NCBI RefSeq assembly: GCF_041431135.1
Contig: NZ_CP107799.1
Location: forward strand, 4,154,001 to 4,218,000
From: Streptomyces sp. NBC_00554
GTDB lineage: Bacteria > Actinomycetota > Actinomycetes > Streptomycetales > Streptomycetaceae
DNA: 64,000 nucleotides
Direction: 5' to 3'
The position numbers were made by a program, and so were the translations under genes. Within the stretch, counting starts at the first letter, position 1; every line of letters starts with the position of its first letter. Positions 1 through 8,476 of this stretch are shown in pieces. Below the pieces are notes generated by a model. That model was not told the origin of the DNA, did not search any database, and saw only the letters and a list, made by a program, of their open reading frames with translations.

Positions 1-31
1 CGGAGAGCACGGCGGGATAGGCGAGGTGCAT
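1..31 (-). CDS. nuoK: NADH-quinone oxidoreductase subunit K of the second nuo locus, 5' end only
   Basis: Ten codons are visible before the left edge: ATG at 31 reading M-H-L-A-Y-P-A-V-L-S. That is the beginning I expect for a Streptomyces NuoK, a small three-helix subunit of the proton-pumping arm. The ATG overlaps the nuoJ stop as TGATG, so the two are translationally coupled. Only the start is in the window, so the call rests on this short N-terminus and on gene order. Confidence 0.65.
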   Translation of the reverse strand, partial: MHLAYPAVLS

Positions 32-708
32 CAGCGGGTGCCTTCCTTCTCGCTCCGGGGAGTCGGGGCGGTCCCGGTGACTGGGAGGCTCCCGGGGGCC
101 GGGGCGCCGGTGGTGATCGCCGTGTCCGGCTTCGCCTTGCGGGAGAGGACGATCGCGCCGACCAGGGCGGCGAGGAGGAGTACGGAGAGGGCCTCGAAGG
201 GGAGCACCCAGTTCTGGAAGAGGGCCTTGCCGGTCACCTCGGTGGAGCCGGCGGCGGCGCCGTCCAGATCCATCCACGTCGTACGGAAGGCGTCGACGAC
301 GACCCAGATCAGGGCGGCCGCGGAGGCGACGGCCACGGTCAGGGCGACCCAGCGGTTGCCGGAGTCGGCGTCCGGGGAGCGGCCGATGGGAGCCTTGGTG
401 AGCATCAGACCGAACAGGAGGAGGACGACGACGGAGCCGACGTAGATGAGGACCTGTACCCAGGCGATGAACTCCGCGGTGAGCAGGAGGTATTCGACGG
501 CGAGGCCGCCGAGCGCCACCACCAGCCACAGGGCTGCGTGCACCAGCTGCTTGGTGGTGACGGTGACGATCGCGGCGCCGAGGGTGACCAGGCCGACGAG
601 GAGGAAGGCGATCTCGACGCCGGTCGGGGAGAGGAAGCCGTGGTTGTCGGCGGCGGTAGCGGTGGTCATGGCGTGCGCCGCCGTGGCCGTGGCTGCTGCG
701 GCGCTCAC
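31..708 (-). CDS. nuoJ: NADH-quinone oxidoreductase subunit J, second nuo locus
   Basis: Membrane subunit of the complex I proton channel, 225 aa. Five hydrophobic segments are visible after a short Ala/Thr-rich N-terminus, including the conserved stretch around V-H-A-A-L-W-L and the helix with Y-V-G-S-V-V-V-L-L-L-F-G-L-M. The open frame extends further upstream, but the GTG at 708 has GGAGGG six bases before it and overlaps the nuoI stop as GTGA, so I start there. It is paralogous to the nuoJ at 51743-52561. The C-terminal tail is Pro/Thr rich and probably cytoplasmic. Confidence 0.9.
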   Translation of the reverse strand: MSAAAATATAAHAMTTATAADNHGFLSPTGVEIAFLLVGLVTLGAAIVTVTTKQLVHAALWLVVALGGLAVEYLLLTAEFIAWVQVLIYVGSVVVLLLFGLMLTKAPIGRSPDADSGNRWVALTVAVASAAALIWVVVDAFRTTWMDLDGAAAGSTEVTGKALFQNWVLPFEALSVLLLAALVGAIVLSRKAKPDTAITTGAPAPGSLPVTGTAPTPRSEKEGTR

Positions 709-1352
709 GACTCGCCCTCCTGTGGATCGGCGGAGTCCGCCTGGGCGGAATCGGGCCGGCCGGCGGGCTCGGCCTGGGGGGAGGGCTCGGCCTGGGGTGC
801 GGGTTCGGCCTGGGGTGCGGGTTCGGCCTGGGCTGCCGCGAGCTTCTCGGCTGTCTTGCGGGCGGCGGACAGTTCCTTCGGCTCCTCGGCGGCGGGGTCC
901 AGGGCGGGTGGAGCCGGGACGGTCCACATCCACTCGCGGAGCTTGTCGCGTTCGTGGGTGAGTTCGTGGATGTCGGTCTCGGCGTACTCGAACTCCGGGG
1001 ACCAGAACAGCGCGTCGAAAGGACAGACCTCGATGCAGATACCGCAGTACATGCACAGGGCGAAGTCGATGGCGAAGCGGTCGAGGACGTTGCGGCTGCG
1101 CTCGCGGCCACCGGGGGCGGCGGGCGGGACCGTCTCCTTGTGGGAGTCGATGTAGATGCACCAGTCCGGGCACTCGCGGGCGCACAGCATGCAGACCGTG
1201 CAGTTCTCCTCGAAGAGGCCGATGACGCCGCGGGTGCGGGGCGGGAGTTCGGGCTGGGCGTCCGGGTACTGCGCGGTGACGGTCTTCTTCGTCATCGTGC
1301 GGAGGGTGACGGCCAGGCCCTTGGCGAGGCCGGAGCCGGGGATGGGGGCCAT
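705..1352 (-). CDS. nuoI: NADH-quinone oxidoreductase subunit I, second nuo locus, with repetitive C-terminal tail
   Basis: Peripheral-arm ferredoxin-type subunit, 215 aa, expected to carry clusters N6a and N6b. Both 4Fe-4S motifs are present: C-T-V-C-M-L-C-A-R-E-C-P and C-M-Y-C-G-I-C-I-E-V-C-P. The ATG at 1352 follows the nuoH stop by two bases. After the ferredoxin fold the protein ends in a low-complexity tail with about four Q-A-E-P-(A/S)-P units and then D/S/E residues. The tail is encoded by an 18-bp tandem repeat at 771-836 and is absent from the paralogue at 52558-53169. I read it as a disordered extension, not a catalytic part. Confidence 0.92.
   Translation of the reverse strand: MAPIPGSGLAKGLAVTLRTMTKKTVTAQYPDAQPELPPRTRGVIGLFEENCTVCMLCARECPDWCIYIDSHKETVPPAAPGGRERSRNVLDRFAIDFALCMYCGICIEVCPFDALFWSPEFEYAETDIHELTHERDKLREWMWTVPAPPALDPAAEEPKELSAARKTAEKLAAAQAEPAPQAEPAPQAEPSPQAEPAGRPDSAQADSADPQEGES
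771..836 (-). repeat. 18-bp tandem repeat encoding the QAEP tail of NuoI
   Basis: Units start at 771, 789, 807 and 825. The two central units (789-806 and 807-824) are identical, the first is slightly diverged and the last is partial. The period is six codons, so copy-number change would stay in frame. Confidence 0.85.
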
Positions 1353-1354
1353 GG

Positions 1355-2323
1355 TTACGAGATCACCACCTTGACGATGCCGGTGAGGGCGATCTGGGCG
1401 AGGGCGAGCGGGACGAGGAGGGTCCAGGCCAGTTTCTGGAGCTGGTCCTCGCGGAGACGGGGGTAGGTCACGCGCAGCCAGATGACGACGAAGGCCAGGA
1501 CGGCCGCCTTGAGCAGGGTCCAGACCCAGCCGAGGCCGTCGGCGCCCCAGGGGCCGTGCCAGCCGCCCAGGAAGAGGACGGTGGTCAGGCCGCACAGGAC
1601 GACGATTCCGGCGTACTCGGCGAGGAGGAACAGGGCGAAGCGCAGGCCGGTGTACTCGGTGTACGCGCCGAAGATGATCTCCGAGTCGGCGACGGGCATG
1701 TCGAAGGGAGGTCGTTGCAACTCTGCGAGGCCGGCTACGAAGAAGACGATCGCGCCGACGATCTGCCAGGGCAGCCACCACCACTCGAAGGCGTCCACGA
1801 TGCCGGGGAGGGAGACGGTGCCGGCCGCCATCGCGACGGAGGCGGCGGTGAGGAGCATCGGGAGTTCGTACGCGAGGAGCTGGGCGGCGGTGCGGAGGCC
1901 GCCGAGGAGGGAGAACTTGTTGGCCGAGGCCCAGCCCGCCATGAGCGAGCCGAGGACGCCCACGCCCATGACGGCGAGTACGAAGAAGATTCCCGCGTCG
2001 ACGACCTCGCCGACGGCGCCCTCGCCCGGCCCGATGGGGATGGCGAGGAGGACCAGGAGGTACGGGAGGAGGGCTACGGCAGGGGCGAGCTGGAAGATAC
2101 GGCGGTCCGCGCCCGCGGGGACGATGTCTTCCTTCTGCGCGAACTTGACTCCGTCCGCGACGAGTTGGGCCCAGCCGTGGAAGCCGCCCGCGTACATCGG
2201 GCCGAGGCGGCCCTGCATGTGGGCCATCACCTTGTGCTCGGTCTGACCGACGATCAGGGGGAACGTCAGGAACACGACGAAGACGACGACAAGTCGCAGG
2301 GCGACGTCGAGAGCGTCGTTCAC
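1355..2323 (-). CDS. nuoH: NADH-quinone oxidoreductase subunit H, second nuo locus
   Basis: Quinone-site membrane subunit, 322 aa, with about eight hydrophobic helices. Conserved NuoH features are visible: G-R-L-G-P-M-Y-A-G near residue 38, the loop A-D-G-V-K-F-A-Q-K-E-D, and the E-x-Q-R-P-P-F-D-M loop facing the quinone channel. It overlaps nuoC upstream by 4 bp (ATGA). The gene directly follows nuoC, so the usual nuoD-E-F-G block is missing at this point. It is shorter than the other NuoH in this window (458 aa), which has a long C-terminal tail. Confidence 0.93.
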   Translation of the reverse strand: MNDALDVALRLVVVFVVFLTFPLIVGQTEHKVMAHMQGRLGPMYAGGFHGWAQLVADGVKFAQKEDIVPAGADRRIFQLAPAVALLPYLLVLLAIPIGPGEGAVGEVVDAGIFFVLAVMGVGVLGSLMAGWASANKFSLLGGLRTAAQLLAYELPMLLTAASVAMAAGTVSLPGIVDAFEWWWLPWQIVGAIVFFVAGLAELQRPPFDMPVADSEIIFGAYTEYTGLRFALFLLAEYAGIVVLCGLTTVLFLGGWHGPWGADGLGWVWTLLKAAVLAFVVIWLRVTYPRLREDQLQKLAWTLLVPLALAQIALTGIVKVVIS

Positions 2324-3501
2324 TGCGGGCCTCCGGAGGGGGCGTCGGGGTCGGGGGTGGGCGTGTCGCGGTCGGGGGGCACGGTCGGCGGCTTCGGGGT
2401 GGCTTCGGGTTCCGGAGTGACCTCCGGCTCCGGCGCGGCCTCAGGGCGTCGCTCCTGCTCCGGTTCCGCTTCCGCCTCGTCGAAGGCAGGGCGGGCGTGG
2501 TGCCAGGGCGCGTCCGAACCGCGCGGCGCGGTGGGAGCCGTCGGCCCAGTGCCAGCCGGAGCCTCAGGAGCTTCCGGATCCGCAGGCGTCGCCGGGGCAG
2601 ATGTCGCCCCCTGCTGCTCGGCGGCCGGAGCCGCGGCCGCCTGCTGGCTTGCCGATCCCTGGCTCGCACTCCGCGCCCGACGCGGCGACGCAGGAGCACC
2701 GGTGCCGGAACCAGCGCCGGTGTCGACCCCAGCCCCAGCCCCCACCGAGTCCGCGCCCACCGAGCCCGCCTCCACGGAACCCGTGGCCGCCACGGAACCC
2801 GTACCCGCAGGACCCGCGTCCGTCGTCTGGCTCGCCGAGCCCTCCCCCGCCGTGCGGGCACGGCGCGCCGGGCGGTCGCCGGCCGGGCGGGCGGCGCCGC
2901 GGGCCGGGCGGGCCGGGGCCGGAGGGAGTTGGCCCTTGAGGGGGCCCCACTCGTTGGGGTCGGGGACGCCGGGCGGGAGCATCTGGCGGCGCTTGGGGCC
3001 GCCGTGCTCGGACTCGCCGGGTTCCTTCGCGCCGGGCCAGGCCTTGGCGACGCGTGCGGCGAGGACGAAGTCCTTGCGGAGGGGGTGGCCTTCGAAGCCC
3101 TCCGGGAGCAGCAGGGGGGCAAGACCCGGGTGGCCTTCGAAGGTGACGCCGAACATCTCGTGGGTCTCGCGCTCGTGCCAGCCGGCGCCGGCGTACACGG
3201 AGACGGCCGACGGGAGGACGGGCGCGGAGTGCGGAACCGTCGTACGGACGAGCAGGCGCCGTAGCGGACCGAGCGCCGCCACATGCGCCATGACGCGGAA
3301 GCCCCCGCCGGGTTGCGTGCCGGGTTCGTCGACCGCGCTCAGCCAGTCGAAGTACGTGCAGCCCAGCACCTCGCGCGAGGTCTCCAGGGCCGCGATCCAG
3401 GAAGTCGGCGGGACGTCGACCGTCAGGACCTCGTACGACTCCTCGGCCGTGGCGTCCGGGCCGAAGAGTTCCTCGACGGGGGCGGGGAGCCAGCCGGTCA
3501 T
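2320..3501 (-). CDS. nuoC: NADH-quinone oxidoreductase subunit C, second nuo locus, with ~210-residue disordered tail
   Basis: 393 aa. Residues 1 to about 175 are a NuoC (30-kDa) domain with the signature W-H-E-R-E-T-H-E-M-F-G-V and the following F-E-G-H-P-L-R-K-D-F. The rest, roughly 180-393, is Pro, Ala, Glu, Thr, Ser and Gly in short repeats, far longer than a typical NuoC and with no NuoD similarity that I can see. ATG at 3501 overlaps the nuoB stop by 4 bp. What the tail does is unknown; it could tether partners or simply be an expanded linker. Confidence 0.88.
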   Translation of the reverse strand: MTGWLPAPVEELFGPDATAEESYEVLTVDVPPTSWIAALETSREVLGCTYFDWLSAVDEPGTQPGGGFRVMAHVAALGPLRRLLVRTTVPHSAPVLPSAVSVYAGAGWHERETHEMFGVTFEGHPGLAPLLLPEGFEGHPLRKDFVLAARVAKAWPGAKEPGESEHGGPKRRQMLPPGVPDPNEWGPLKGQLPPAPARPARGAARPAGDRPARRARTAGEGSASQTTDAGPAGTGSVAATGSVEAGSVGADSVGAGAGVDTGAGSGTGAPASPRRARSASQGSASQQAAAAPAAEQQGATSAPATPADPEAPEAPAGTGPTAPTAPRGSDAPWHHARPAFDEAEAEPEQERRPEAAPEPEVTPEPEATPKPPTVPPDRDTPTPDPDAPSGGPQ

Positions 3502-4100
3502 CGGGCGGCTCCCGGGGCCGGGGGCTGGACCAGACCGCTCTGGAGGGCGGCCACCGACGGTCGCGGCGTGGCGCCGTACCGCTCGCCCAGGGACTCGCGC
3601 GCGATCTTCTCCTGGAGTTTCAGGATGCCCTGGAGGAGAGCCTCGGGGCGGGGCGGGCAGCCCGGCACATAGACGTCCACCGGGATGATCTGGTCGACGC
3701 CCTTGGTGACGGAGTACGAATCCCAGTACGGGCCACCGCAGTTGGAGCAGGCGCCGAAGGAGATGACGTACTTGGGCTCGGGCATCTGCTCGTACAGGCG
3801 CTTCACGGCGGGCGCCATCTTGTCCGTGACCGTGCCCGACACCACCATCAGGTCGGCCTGACGCGGGCCGGGCGCGAAGGGGATCACGCCGAGCCGAATG
3901 AAGTCGTGCCGGGCCATGGACGCGGCGATGAACTCGATGGCGCAGCAGGCGAGGCCGAAGTTGAAGACCCAGAGCGAGTAGCGGCGGCCCCAGTTGAGGA
4001 CCACCTTCATCGGCTCGGGGGCCAGGCGGGAGAGCGCGCCGAGGCGTTTGGGCTCGGGCACGAAAACCGGCTGCCCGGGGGTCTCGGGGGTCACGTCCAT
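3498..4100 (-). CDS. nuoB: NADH-quinone oxidoreductase subunit B, second nuo locus
   Basis: Peripheral-arm subunit holding cluster N2, 200 aa. The tandem cysteines sit in G-L-A-C-C-A-I-E-F, with further cysteines in G-A-C-S-N-C-G-G and V-P-G-C-P-P-R-P. The open frame continues upstream, but ATG at 4100 overlaps the end of nuoA by 10 bp and gives a normal N-terminus, so I start there. Compared with the NuoB at 61316-61870 it has an extra Cys (S-N-C-G-G instead of A-S-S-G-G) and a longer C-terminal tail. Confidence 0.92.
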   Translation of the reverse strand: MDVTPETPGQPVFVPEPKRLGALSRLAPEPMKVVLNWGRRYSLWVFNFGLACCAIEFIAASMARHDFIRLGVIPFAPGPRQADLMVVSGTVTDKMAPAVKRLYEQMPEPKYVISFGACSNCGGPYWDSYSVTKGVDQIIPVDVYVPGCPPRPEALLQGILKLQEKIARESLGERYGATPRPSVAALQSGLVQPPAPGAAR

Positions 4101-4516
4101 TCCAGGACGCCCTTCTTGTAGGCGTAGAGCAGGCCCACGGCCAGGAAGCCGAGGAAGATGAACATCTCCACGAGCGTCGCCGCTCCGTAGCCGGGCGCGG
4201 CGAAGATCGTCGCCCAGGGGAAGAGGAAGATCGAGTCGACGGCGAAGATCACGTAGAGGAAGGCGTAGACGTAGTAGCGGACCTGGGTGTGGGCCCAGCC
4301 CTCGCCGACGGGGTCGACTCCGCACTCGTACGTCATGAGTTTCTCGGGGGTGGGGACCATGGGCCGCAACAGGCGTCCCGCCCCGAACGCGACGGCGACG
4401 AACAGTACGCCGACGACGGCGAGCAGTCCGACCACCGAGTACGACTGGAAGTAGTCCGCGGCGACGACGGGCCCGGCCGCGGCCCCGGTCGCCGTGAGCA
4501 CGGTCGGTTCCGGCAC
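4091..4516 (-). CDS. nuoA: NADH-quinone oxidoreductase subunit A, second nuo locus
   Basis: Three-helix membrane subunit, 141 aa, with the conserved T-Y-E-C-G-V-D-P-V-G-E-G-W loop and Y-V-Y-A-F-L-Y-V-I-F. I choose GTG at 4516 because GAGGGG lies five bases upstream; the longer open frame has no transmembrane or NuoA content. First gene of this operon, divergent from the sensor kinase at 4728. No Rex-type operator is visible in the 4517-4727 spacer, unlike the main nuo operon. Confidence 0.9.
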   Translation of the reverse strand: MPEPTVLTATGAAAGPVVAADYFQSYSVVGLLAVVGVLFVAVAFGAGRLLRPMVPTPEKLMTYECGVDPVGEGWAHTQVRYYVYAFLYVIFAVDSIFLFPWATIFAAPGYGAATLVEMFIFLGFLAVGLLYAYKKGVLEWT

Positions 4517-4727
4517 GTCAGCCCCTCGCTCCCTCTGTGATGCGCCTCGTTCGACGATCTGTACGGACGGGAGTCTAGGGCCTGCTAAAGAAACGGTAAG
4601 CAGCCCGTCACGCCTCGGCATGGGCTGATGTGCTGCCCCTGTCCGTCCCGGGGGTGGGGTTTTCCCCAGTGGATCCCGGCGGTCCACCTCATGGCGCGGC
4701 GGCTCGCCGCCGGGCAGGCTAGCGGAT

Positions 4728-5942
4728 ATGACCGAACGCATCACGCTCAGCGGACCGTCGGACAGAACGTCCGACGCCGACCGGCTGCCTCCCGCGCGCT
4801 TCGCCTTCGACCCGCAGACGTGGAAGGAGATCGCGCATCTGCTGGCCAATCTGCCGGTGGCACTGTTCGGTTTCACCTACGTGATGACGGTGATGCTCAC
4901 GGGCCTGGGGCTGACCGTGACGGTGATCGGCTTCCCGCTGCTCGCTGCCGGTCTGCTGGGCGCCCGCCAGCTGGGCAAGATGGAGCGGGCCCGTGCCAGG
5001 GTGCTGCTCGGGGTGCGGGTTGACGAGCCGAGTCCGCTGCCGTTGCGCGGCCGGGGCGGGTTCTTCGCCCAGCTGTGGATGTCACTGAAAGACCCGGTGG
5101 GCTGGCGCACGGTCCTGTACGACCTCATACGGCTGCCCTGGGGTATCGCCACCTTCACGATCACGCTCACATCGCTGTTCGTGGCCTGGCCGGTGCTGCC
5201 GTTCATCGCGCGGGGGCTGACGAACGCCGACCGGGCCATGGTGCGCGGGCTGCTGTCGCCCTCCGAGGACCTGGAGCGGCGTATCGCGGAGCTGGAGTCG
5301 GACCGGGGGGTCGTGGTCGACACGGCCGCCGCCGACCTGCGGCGCATCGAACGAGATCTGCACGACGGGGCGCAGGCCCGGCTGGTCAACCTGGCGATGG
5401 GGCTCGGCCTGGCCAAGGAGAAGCTCCTGGAGGGCCAGGCCGACGAGACCGTCGCGGCCATGGTCGACGAGGCGCACGGCGAGGTGAAGCTCGCGTTGCA
5501 GGAGCTGCGCGATCTGGCCCGCGGCATCCACCCGGCGGTCCTCACCGACCGCGGCCTCGACGCGGCGCTGTCCGCGGTCGCCTCGCGCTGCACCGTGCCG
5601 GTGAAGGTGACGGCCGACCTGGAGTCGAGACCGGCCGCGGCGATCGAGGGCATCGCGTACTTCACGGTTTCCGAGCTGCTGCAGAACGTGAGCAAGCACA
5701 GCGGTGCGCGGTCCGCGTCCGTCGACGTATGGCAGACGGACCAGCGACTGCTCATCCAGGTGTGGGACGACGGGCGCGGCGGGGCCAGCCTCGACGGCGG
5801 TACGGGGATGGCGGGCCTCGCGGACCGCCTCGGCGCGGTCGACGGCCTGTTCGTCATCGACTCACCGCCCGGCGGTCCGACCGTCATCACGGCGGAGCTG
5901 CCGTGGCGGGACCGGGACCGGGACCGGGACGGCGACCGCTGA
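4728..5942 (+). CDS. Sensor histidine kinase (NarL-type pair), first of two tandem paralogues
   Basis: 404 aa. The N-terminal ~165 residues have two hydrophobic blocks (about 38-75 and 130-160), the putative sensor fold common on Streptomyces kinases. A linker leads to a HisKA_3 dimerisation box, E-R-D-L-H-D-G-A-Q-A-R-L at 208-219 with phospho-acceptor His212. The ATPase domain shows the N-box E-L-L-Q-N-V-S-K-H (316-324) and D-D-G-R-G-G (347-352). The C-terminus is a short D-R repeat. No Shine-Dalgarno precedes the ATG, so a leaderless transcript is possible. The partner regulator is probably the one at 7817, after the second kinase. Confidence 0.9.
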   Translation: MTERITLSGPSDRTSDADRLPPARFAFDPQTWKEIAHLLANLPVALFGFTYVMTVMLTGLGLTVTVIGFPLLAAGLLGARQLGKMERARARVLLGVRVDEPSPLPLRGRGGFFAQLWMSLKDPVGWRTVLYDLIRLPWGIATFTITLTSLFVAWPVLPFIARGLTNADRAMVRGLLSPSEDLERRIAELESDRGVVVDTAAADLRRIERDLHDGAQARLVNLAMGLGLAKEKLLEGQADETVAAMVDEAHGEVKLALQELRDLARGIHPAVLTDRGLDAALSAVASRCTVPVKVTADLESRPAAAIEGIAYFTVSELLQNVSKHSGARSASVDVWQTDQRLLIQVWDDGRGGASLDGGTGMAGLADRLGAVDGLFVIDSPPGGPTVITAELPWRDRDRDRDGDR

Positions 5943-6214
5943 ACCACTGGCGGCAATCGCCCGTCGCCGCCCGTACCCGCCCGACTGCGCTCCCGTACCT
6001 ACGCGTACGGCGGCCTCAGCCCAGGGCATACGACCGGATCGGCAAGTACCTCTGCGATCCTCGCCCGCCGAGCCCGGCGGAGCCCCCGCCGCCCCGCCAA
6101 GGTAGGGAAAACCCCCGCTCCAAGACGCCGACCCGCTCCATGGTCGGTGGACGCCGTGGACAGCAGGGTTGAGGTACGAGCCGACGAGCAGGACGAGTAG
6201 AACGGACGGGACCG

Positions 6215-7570
6215 ATGGCCACGGATTACGGACAGGGGTACGGGCAGCACGACGGGCCCGGACTCCGCGGGGCGGGTGTCGAGGAGCGGCGGTTCCGTCT
6301 GCCGGCCCCGTTGCGGGCGCCGATCGAGGCCCGCAGCTGGCGCGAGTTCGGCTATGTGATGCTGAGCCTGCCGCTCGGCATCCTCATGTTCACGTACGCG
6401 GTCACGATGTTCTCGCTCGGCGCGGGACTGCTGATCACCTTCCTCGGGGTCCCGGTGCTCGCCGCCGCCCTGGCCGGCAGTCGCGGGTTCGGCTCGCTGG
6501 AACGGGCCCGGGCGCGCGGGCTGCTCGGGGTCGAGGTGGCCGAGCCGGAGCCGCTGCGGATGCGGACGCGCGGGGCGTGGGCGTGGATGGGCGCCATGCT
6601 CAAGAGCGGTGCGTCCTGGCGGCATCTGCTGTACACGGTGGTGCAGTTCCCGTGGTCGGTGTTCTCGTTCGTGGTGGCGCTGAACATCTGGGCGTACGGG
6701 TGGGCGCTGCTGACGTATCCGCTGTGGTTCTGGGTCTTCCCGATGTACGGGGGGCAGGACGGGCTCCAGCTCTACGGCGACGACACGCACAGCGTCTACC
6801 TGAACAACCCCTTCGAGATCGCCGTGACCGCGATGGTGGGGCTGCTGTTCACCATGGCCTCGCCGTGGATCGTGCGCGGGCTGACGACGGTGGACGCGGT
6901 GATGGTGCGCGGGCTGCTCGGGCCGTCGAAGCTGGCGACGCGGGTGGTCGAGCTGGAGTCGGACCGGGGGGTCGTGGTCGACACCGCCGCCGCCGATCTG
7001 CGGCGCATCGAGCGGGATCTGCACGACGGGGCGCAGGCCCGGCTGGTCGCCCTGGCGATGGATCTGGGGCTGGCCAAGGAGAAGCTGACGGAGGATCCGG
7101 AGGCGGCCGCGCGGATGGTGGGCGAGGCGCACGGCGAGGTCAAGACGGCGTTGCAGGAGCTGCGGGATCTGGCCCGCGGCATCCACCCGGCGGTCCTCAC
7201 CGACCGTGGCCTGGACGCGGCGCTGTCCGCGGTGTCGTCGCGGTGCACCGTGCCGGTGCAGGTCGACGTGGATCTGCCGACGCGGCCCGCGCCCGCGATA
7301 GAGGGGATCGCGTACTTCACGGTCTCCGAGCTGCTGCAGAACATCAGCAAGCACTCGCGGGCCACGCGGGCCACGGTGGATGTCTGGCGGGTCGAGAACC
7401 GGCTGATGCTCCAGGTCGTGGACAACGGGGTGGGCGGGGCCGATGGCTCCGGCGGGTCCGGGCTTGCGGGGCTCGCGGAGCGGCTCGGGGCGGTGGACGG
7501 GATTCTGGTGGTGGATTCGCCGGTGGGCGGGCCCACTCGGATCACCGCGGAGCTGCCCTGGCGGGGGTGA
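6215..7570 (+). CDS. Sensor histidine kinase, second tandem paralogue
   Basis: 451 aa, same architecture as the kinase at 4728-5942. It has an N-terminal membrane sensor region with four hydrophobic blocks (about 45-90 and 140-220), then E-R-D-L-H-D-G-A-Q-A-R-L at 266-277 (His270), E-L-L-Q-N-I-S-K-H and D-N-G-V-G-G. The segment from the linker through the His box is almost identical to the upstream copy, while the sensor halves differ and this one has a longer extracytoplasmic insert (about 175-200). That pattern fits duplication followed by divergence of input. It is followed by a hairpin-containing repeat and the response regulator. Confidence 0.9.
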   Translation: MATDYGQGYGQHDGPGLRGAGVEERRFRLPAPLRAPIEARSWREFGYVMLSLPLGILMFTYAVTMFSLGAGLLITFLGVPVLAAALAGSRGFGSLERARARGLLGVEVAEPEPLRMRTRGAWAWMGAMLKSGASWRHLLYTVVQFPWSVFSFVVALNIWAYGWALLTYPLWFWVFPMYGGQDGLQLYGDDTHSVYLNNPFEIAVTAMVGLLFTMASPWIVRGLTTVDAVMVRGLLGPSKLATRVVELESDRGVVVDTAAADLRRIERDLHDGAQARLVALAMDLGLAKEKLTEDPEAAARMVGEAHGEVKTALQELRDLARGIHPAVLTDRGLDAALSAVSSRCTVPVQVDVDLPTRPAPAIEGIAYFTVSELLQNISKHSRATRATVDVWRVENRLMLQVVDNGVGGADGSGGSGLAGLAERLGAVDGILVVDSPVGGPTRITAELPWRG

Positions 7571-7597
7571 GTGGTCCGGGACCCGGGCGGCGTGGGT

Positions 7598-7702
7598 GTT
7601 TTTCGCCCCCGCCGCCCCTACCCATTCCCGCCCCCTGGGGGCTGCGCCCCCAGACCCCCATATCGCGCTGACGCGCTCGTCCTCAAACGCCGGACGGGCT
7701 GA
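7598..7702. repeat. Dispersed Streptomyces-type intergenic repeat, copy A
   Basis: An approximately 105-bp block with pyrimidine-rich T-T-T-T-T-C-G-C-C-C-C, a C-T-G-G-G-G-G-C hairpin and the end motif CTCGTCCTCAAACGCCGGAC. A closely related block in the same orientation lies at 16086-16191. Blocks of this type occur between genes in many Streptomyces and carry a strong stem-loop. Here it separates the second kinase from the response regulator. Confidence 0.85.
7635..7653 (+). terminator. Stem-loop inside repeat copy A
   Basis: CTGGGGGC and GCCCCCAG form a perfect 8-bp stem with a 3-nt loop, 65 bases after the kinase stop. It probably terminates or attenuates transcription between the kinase and the regulator. 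There is no U tract, as usual in this group. Confidence 0.65.
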
Positions 7703-7816
7703 ACAGCTCCCCTCCGGTCCCAATGCTGGAATGCTGGGGTCTGTCGTACGAGTGGGGACTAACCCGGCACCGGCCGGGAGCAGGGCTCTGGGGGGCCGAA
7801 AATCGTGGAGGACAGG

Positions 7817-8476
7817 GTGCGGGTCGTCATCGCCGAGGATTCAGTGCTGCTCAGGGAGGGCCTGACCCGGTTGTTGACCGATCGCGGACACGACGTGGTG
7901 GCGGGGGTCGGGGACGGGGAAGCGCTGATCAAGACGATCACCGAGTTCGCGGACCGGGACGCGCTGCCGGACGTCGTCGTCGCCGATGTGCGGATGCCGC
8001 CGACGCACACCGACGAGGGGGTCAGGGCCGCCGTACAACTGCGGAAGGCGTACCCGGGACTCGGTGTGCTCGTGCTGTCGCAGTACGTGGAGGAGCAGTA
8101 CGCCACCGAACTGCTGGCCGGTTCGAGCCGGGGCGTCGGCTATCTGCTCAAGGACCGGGTGGCCGAGGTGCGCGAGTTCGTGGACGCGGTGGTACGGGTG
8201 GCCCAGGGGGGTACCGCGCTGGACCCGGAGGTGGTCGCGCAGCTGCTCGGGCGGAGCCGCAAGCAGCATGTGCTCGCGGGGCTCACCCCCAGGGAGCGGG
8301 AGGTCCTGGGTCTGATGGCCGAGGGGCGGACCAACTCGGCCGTCGCCCGCCAGCTCGTCGTGAGTGACGGCGCGGTCGAGAAGCACGTCAGCAACATCTT
8401 CCTGAAACTGGGCCTGTCCCAGAGCGACGGGGACCACCGGCGTGTTCTCGCGGTTCTCACCTATCTGAACTCCTGA
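7817..8476 (+). CDS. NarL/FixJ-family response regulator
   Basis: 219 aa from the chosen start. The receiver domain begins V-R-V-V-I-A-E-D-S-V with phospho-acceptor Asp57 in V-V-V-A-D-V-R-M-P, followed by a GerE/LuxR helix-turn-helix (about 150-200: L-T-P-R-E-R-E-V-L and V-E-K-H-V-S-N-I-F). A GTG at 7805 is also in frame, but GGAGG at 7807-7811 lies five bases before the GTG at 7817, so the downstream start is preferred. It is the only regulator beside the two kinases and may serve both. Confidence 0.88.
   Translation: MRVVIAEDSVLLREGLTRLLTDRGHDVVAGVGDGEALIKTITEFADRDALPDVVVADVRMPPTHTDEGVRAAVQLRKAYPGLGVLVLSQYVEEQYATELLAGSSRGVGYLLKDRVAEVREFVDAVVRVAQGGTALDPEVVAQLLGRSRKQHVLAGLTPREREVLGLMAEGRTNSAVARQLVVSDGAVEKHVSNIFLKLGLSQSDGDHRRVLAVLTYLNS

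Noticed and set aside
705..3284. 859-codon minus-strand frame suggesting a giant fusion ending in NuoI
   Set aside because: Only the last 215 codons resemble a protein family; the rest is out of frame with nuoH and nuoC. The real start is 1352.
1556..3688. Long plus-strand ORF of about 700 codons opposite nuoH/nuoC
   Set aside because: It is the antisense shadow of GC-rich genes; the minus-strand frames carry clear NuoH and NuoC motifs.
4517..4727. Rex operator in front of the second nuo locus
   Set aside because: No TGTGA-N6-TCACA-like sequence was found; only a CTGCT-N11-AGCAG dyad is present.
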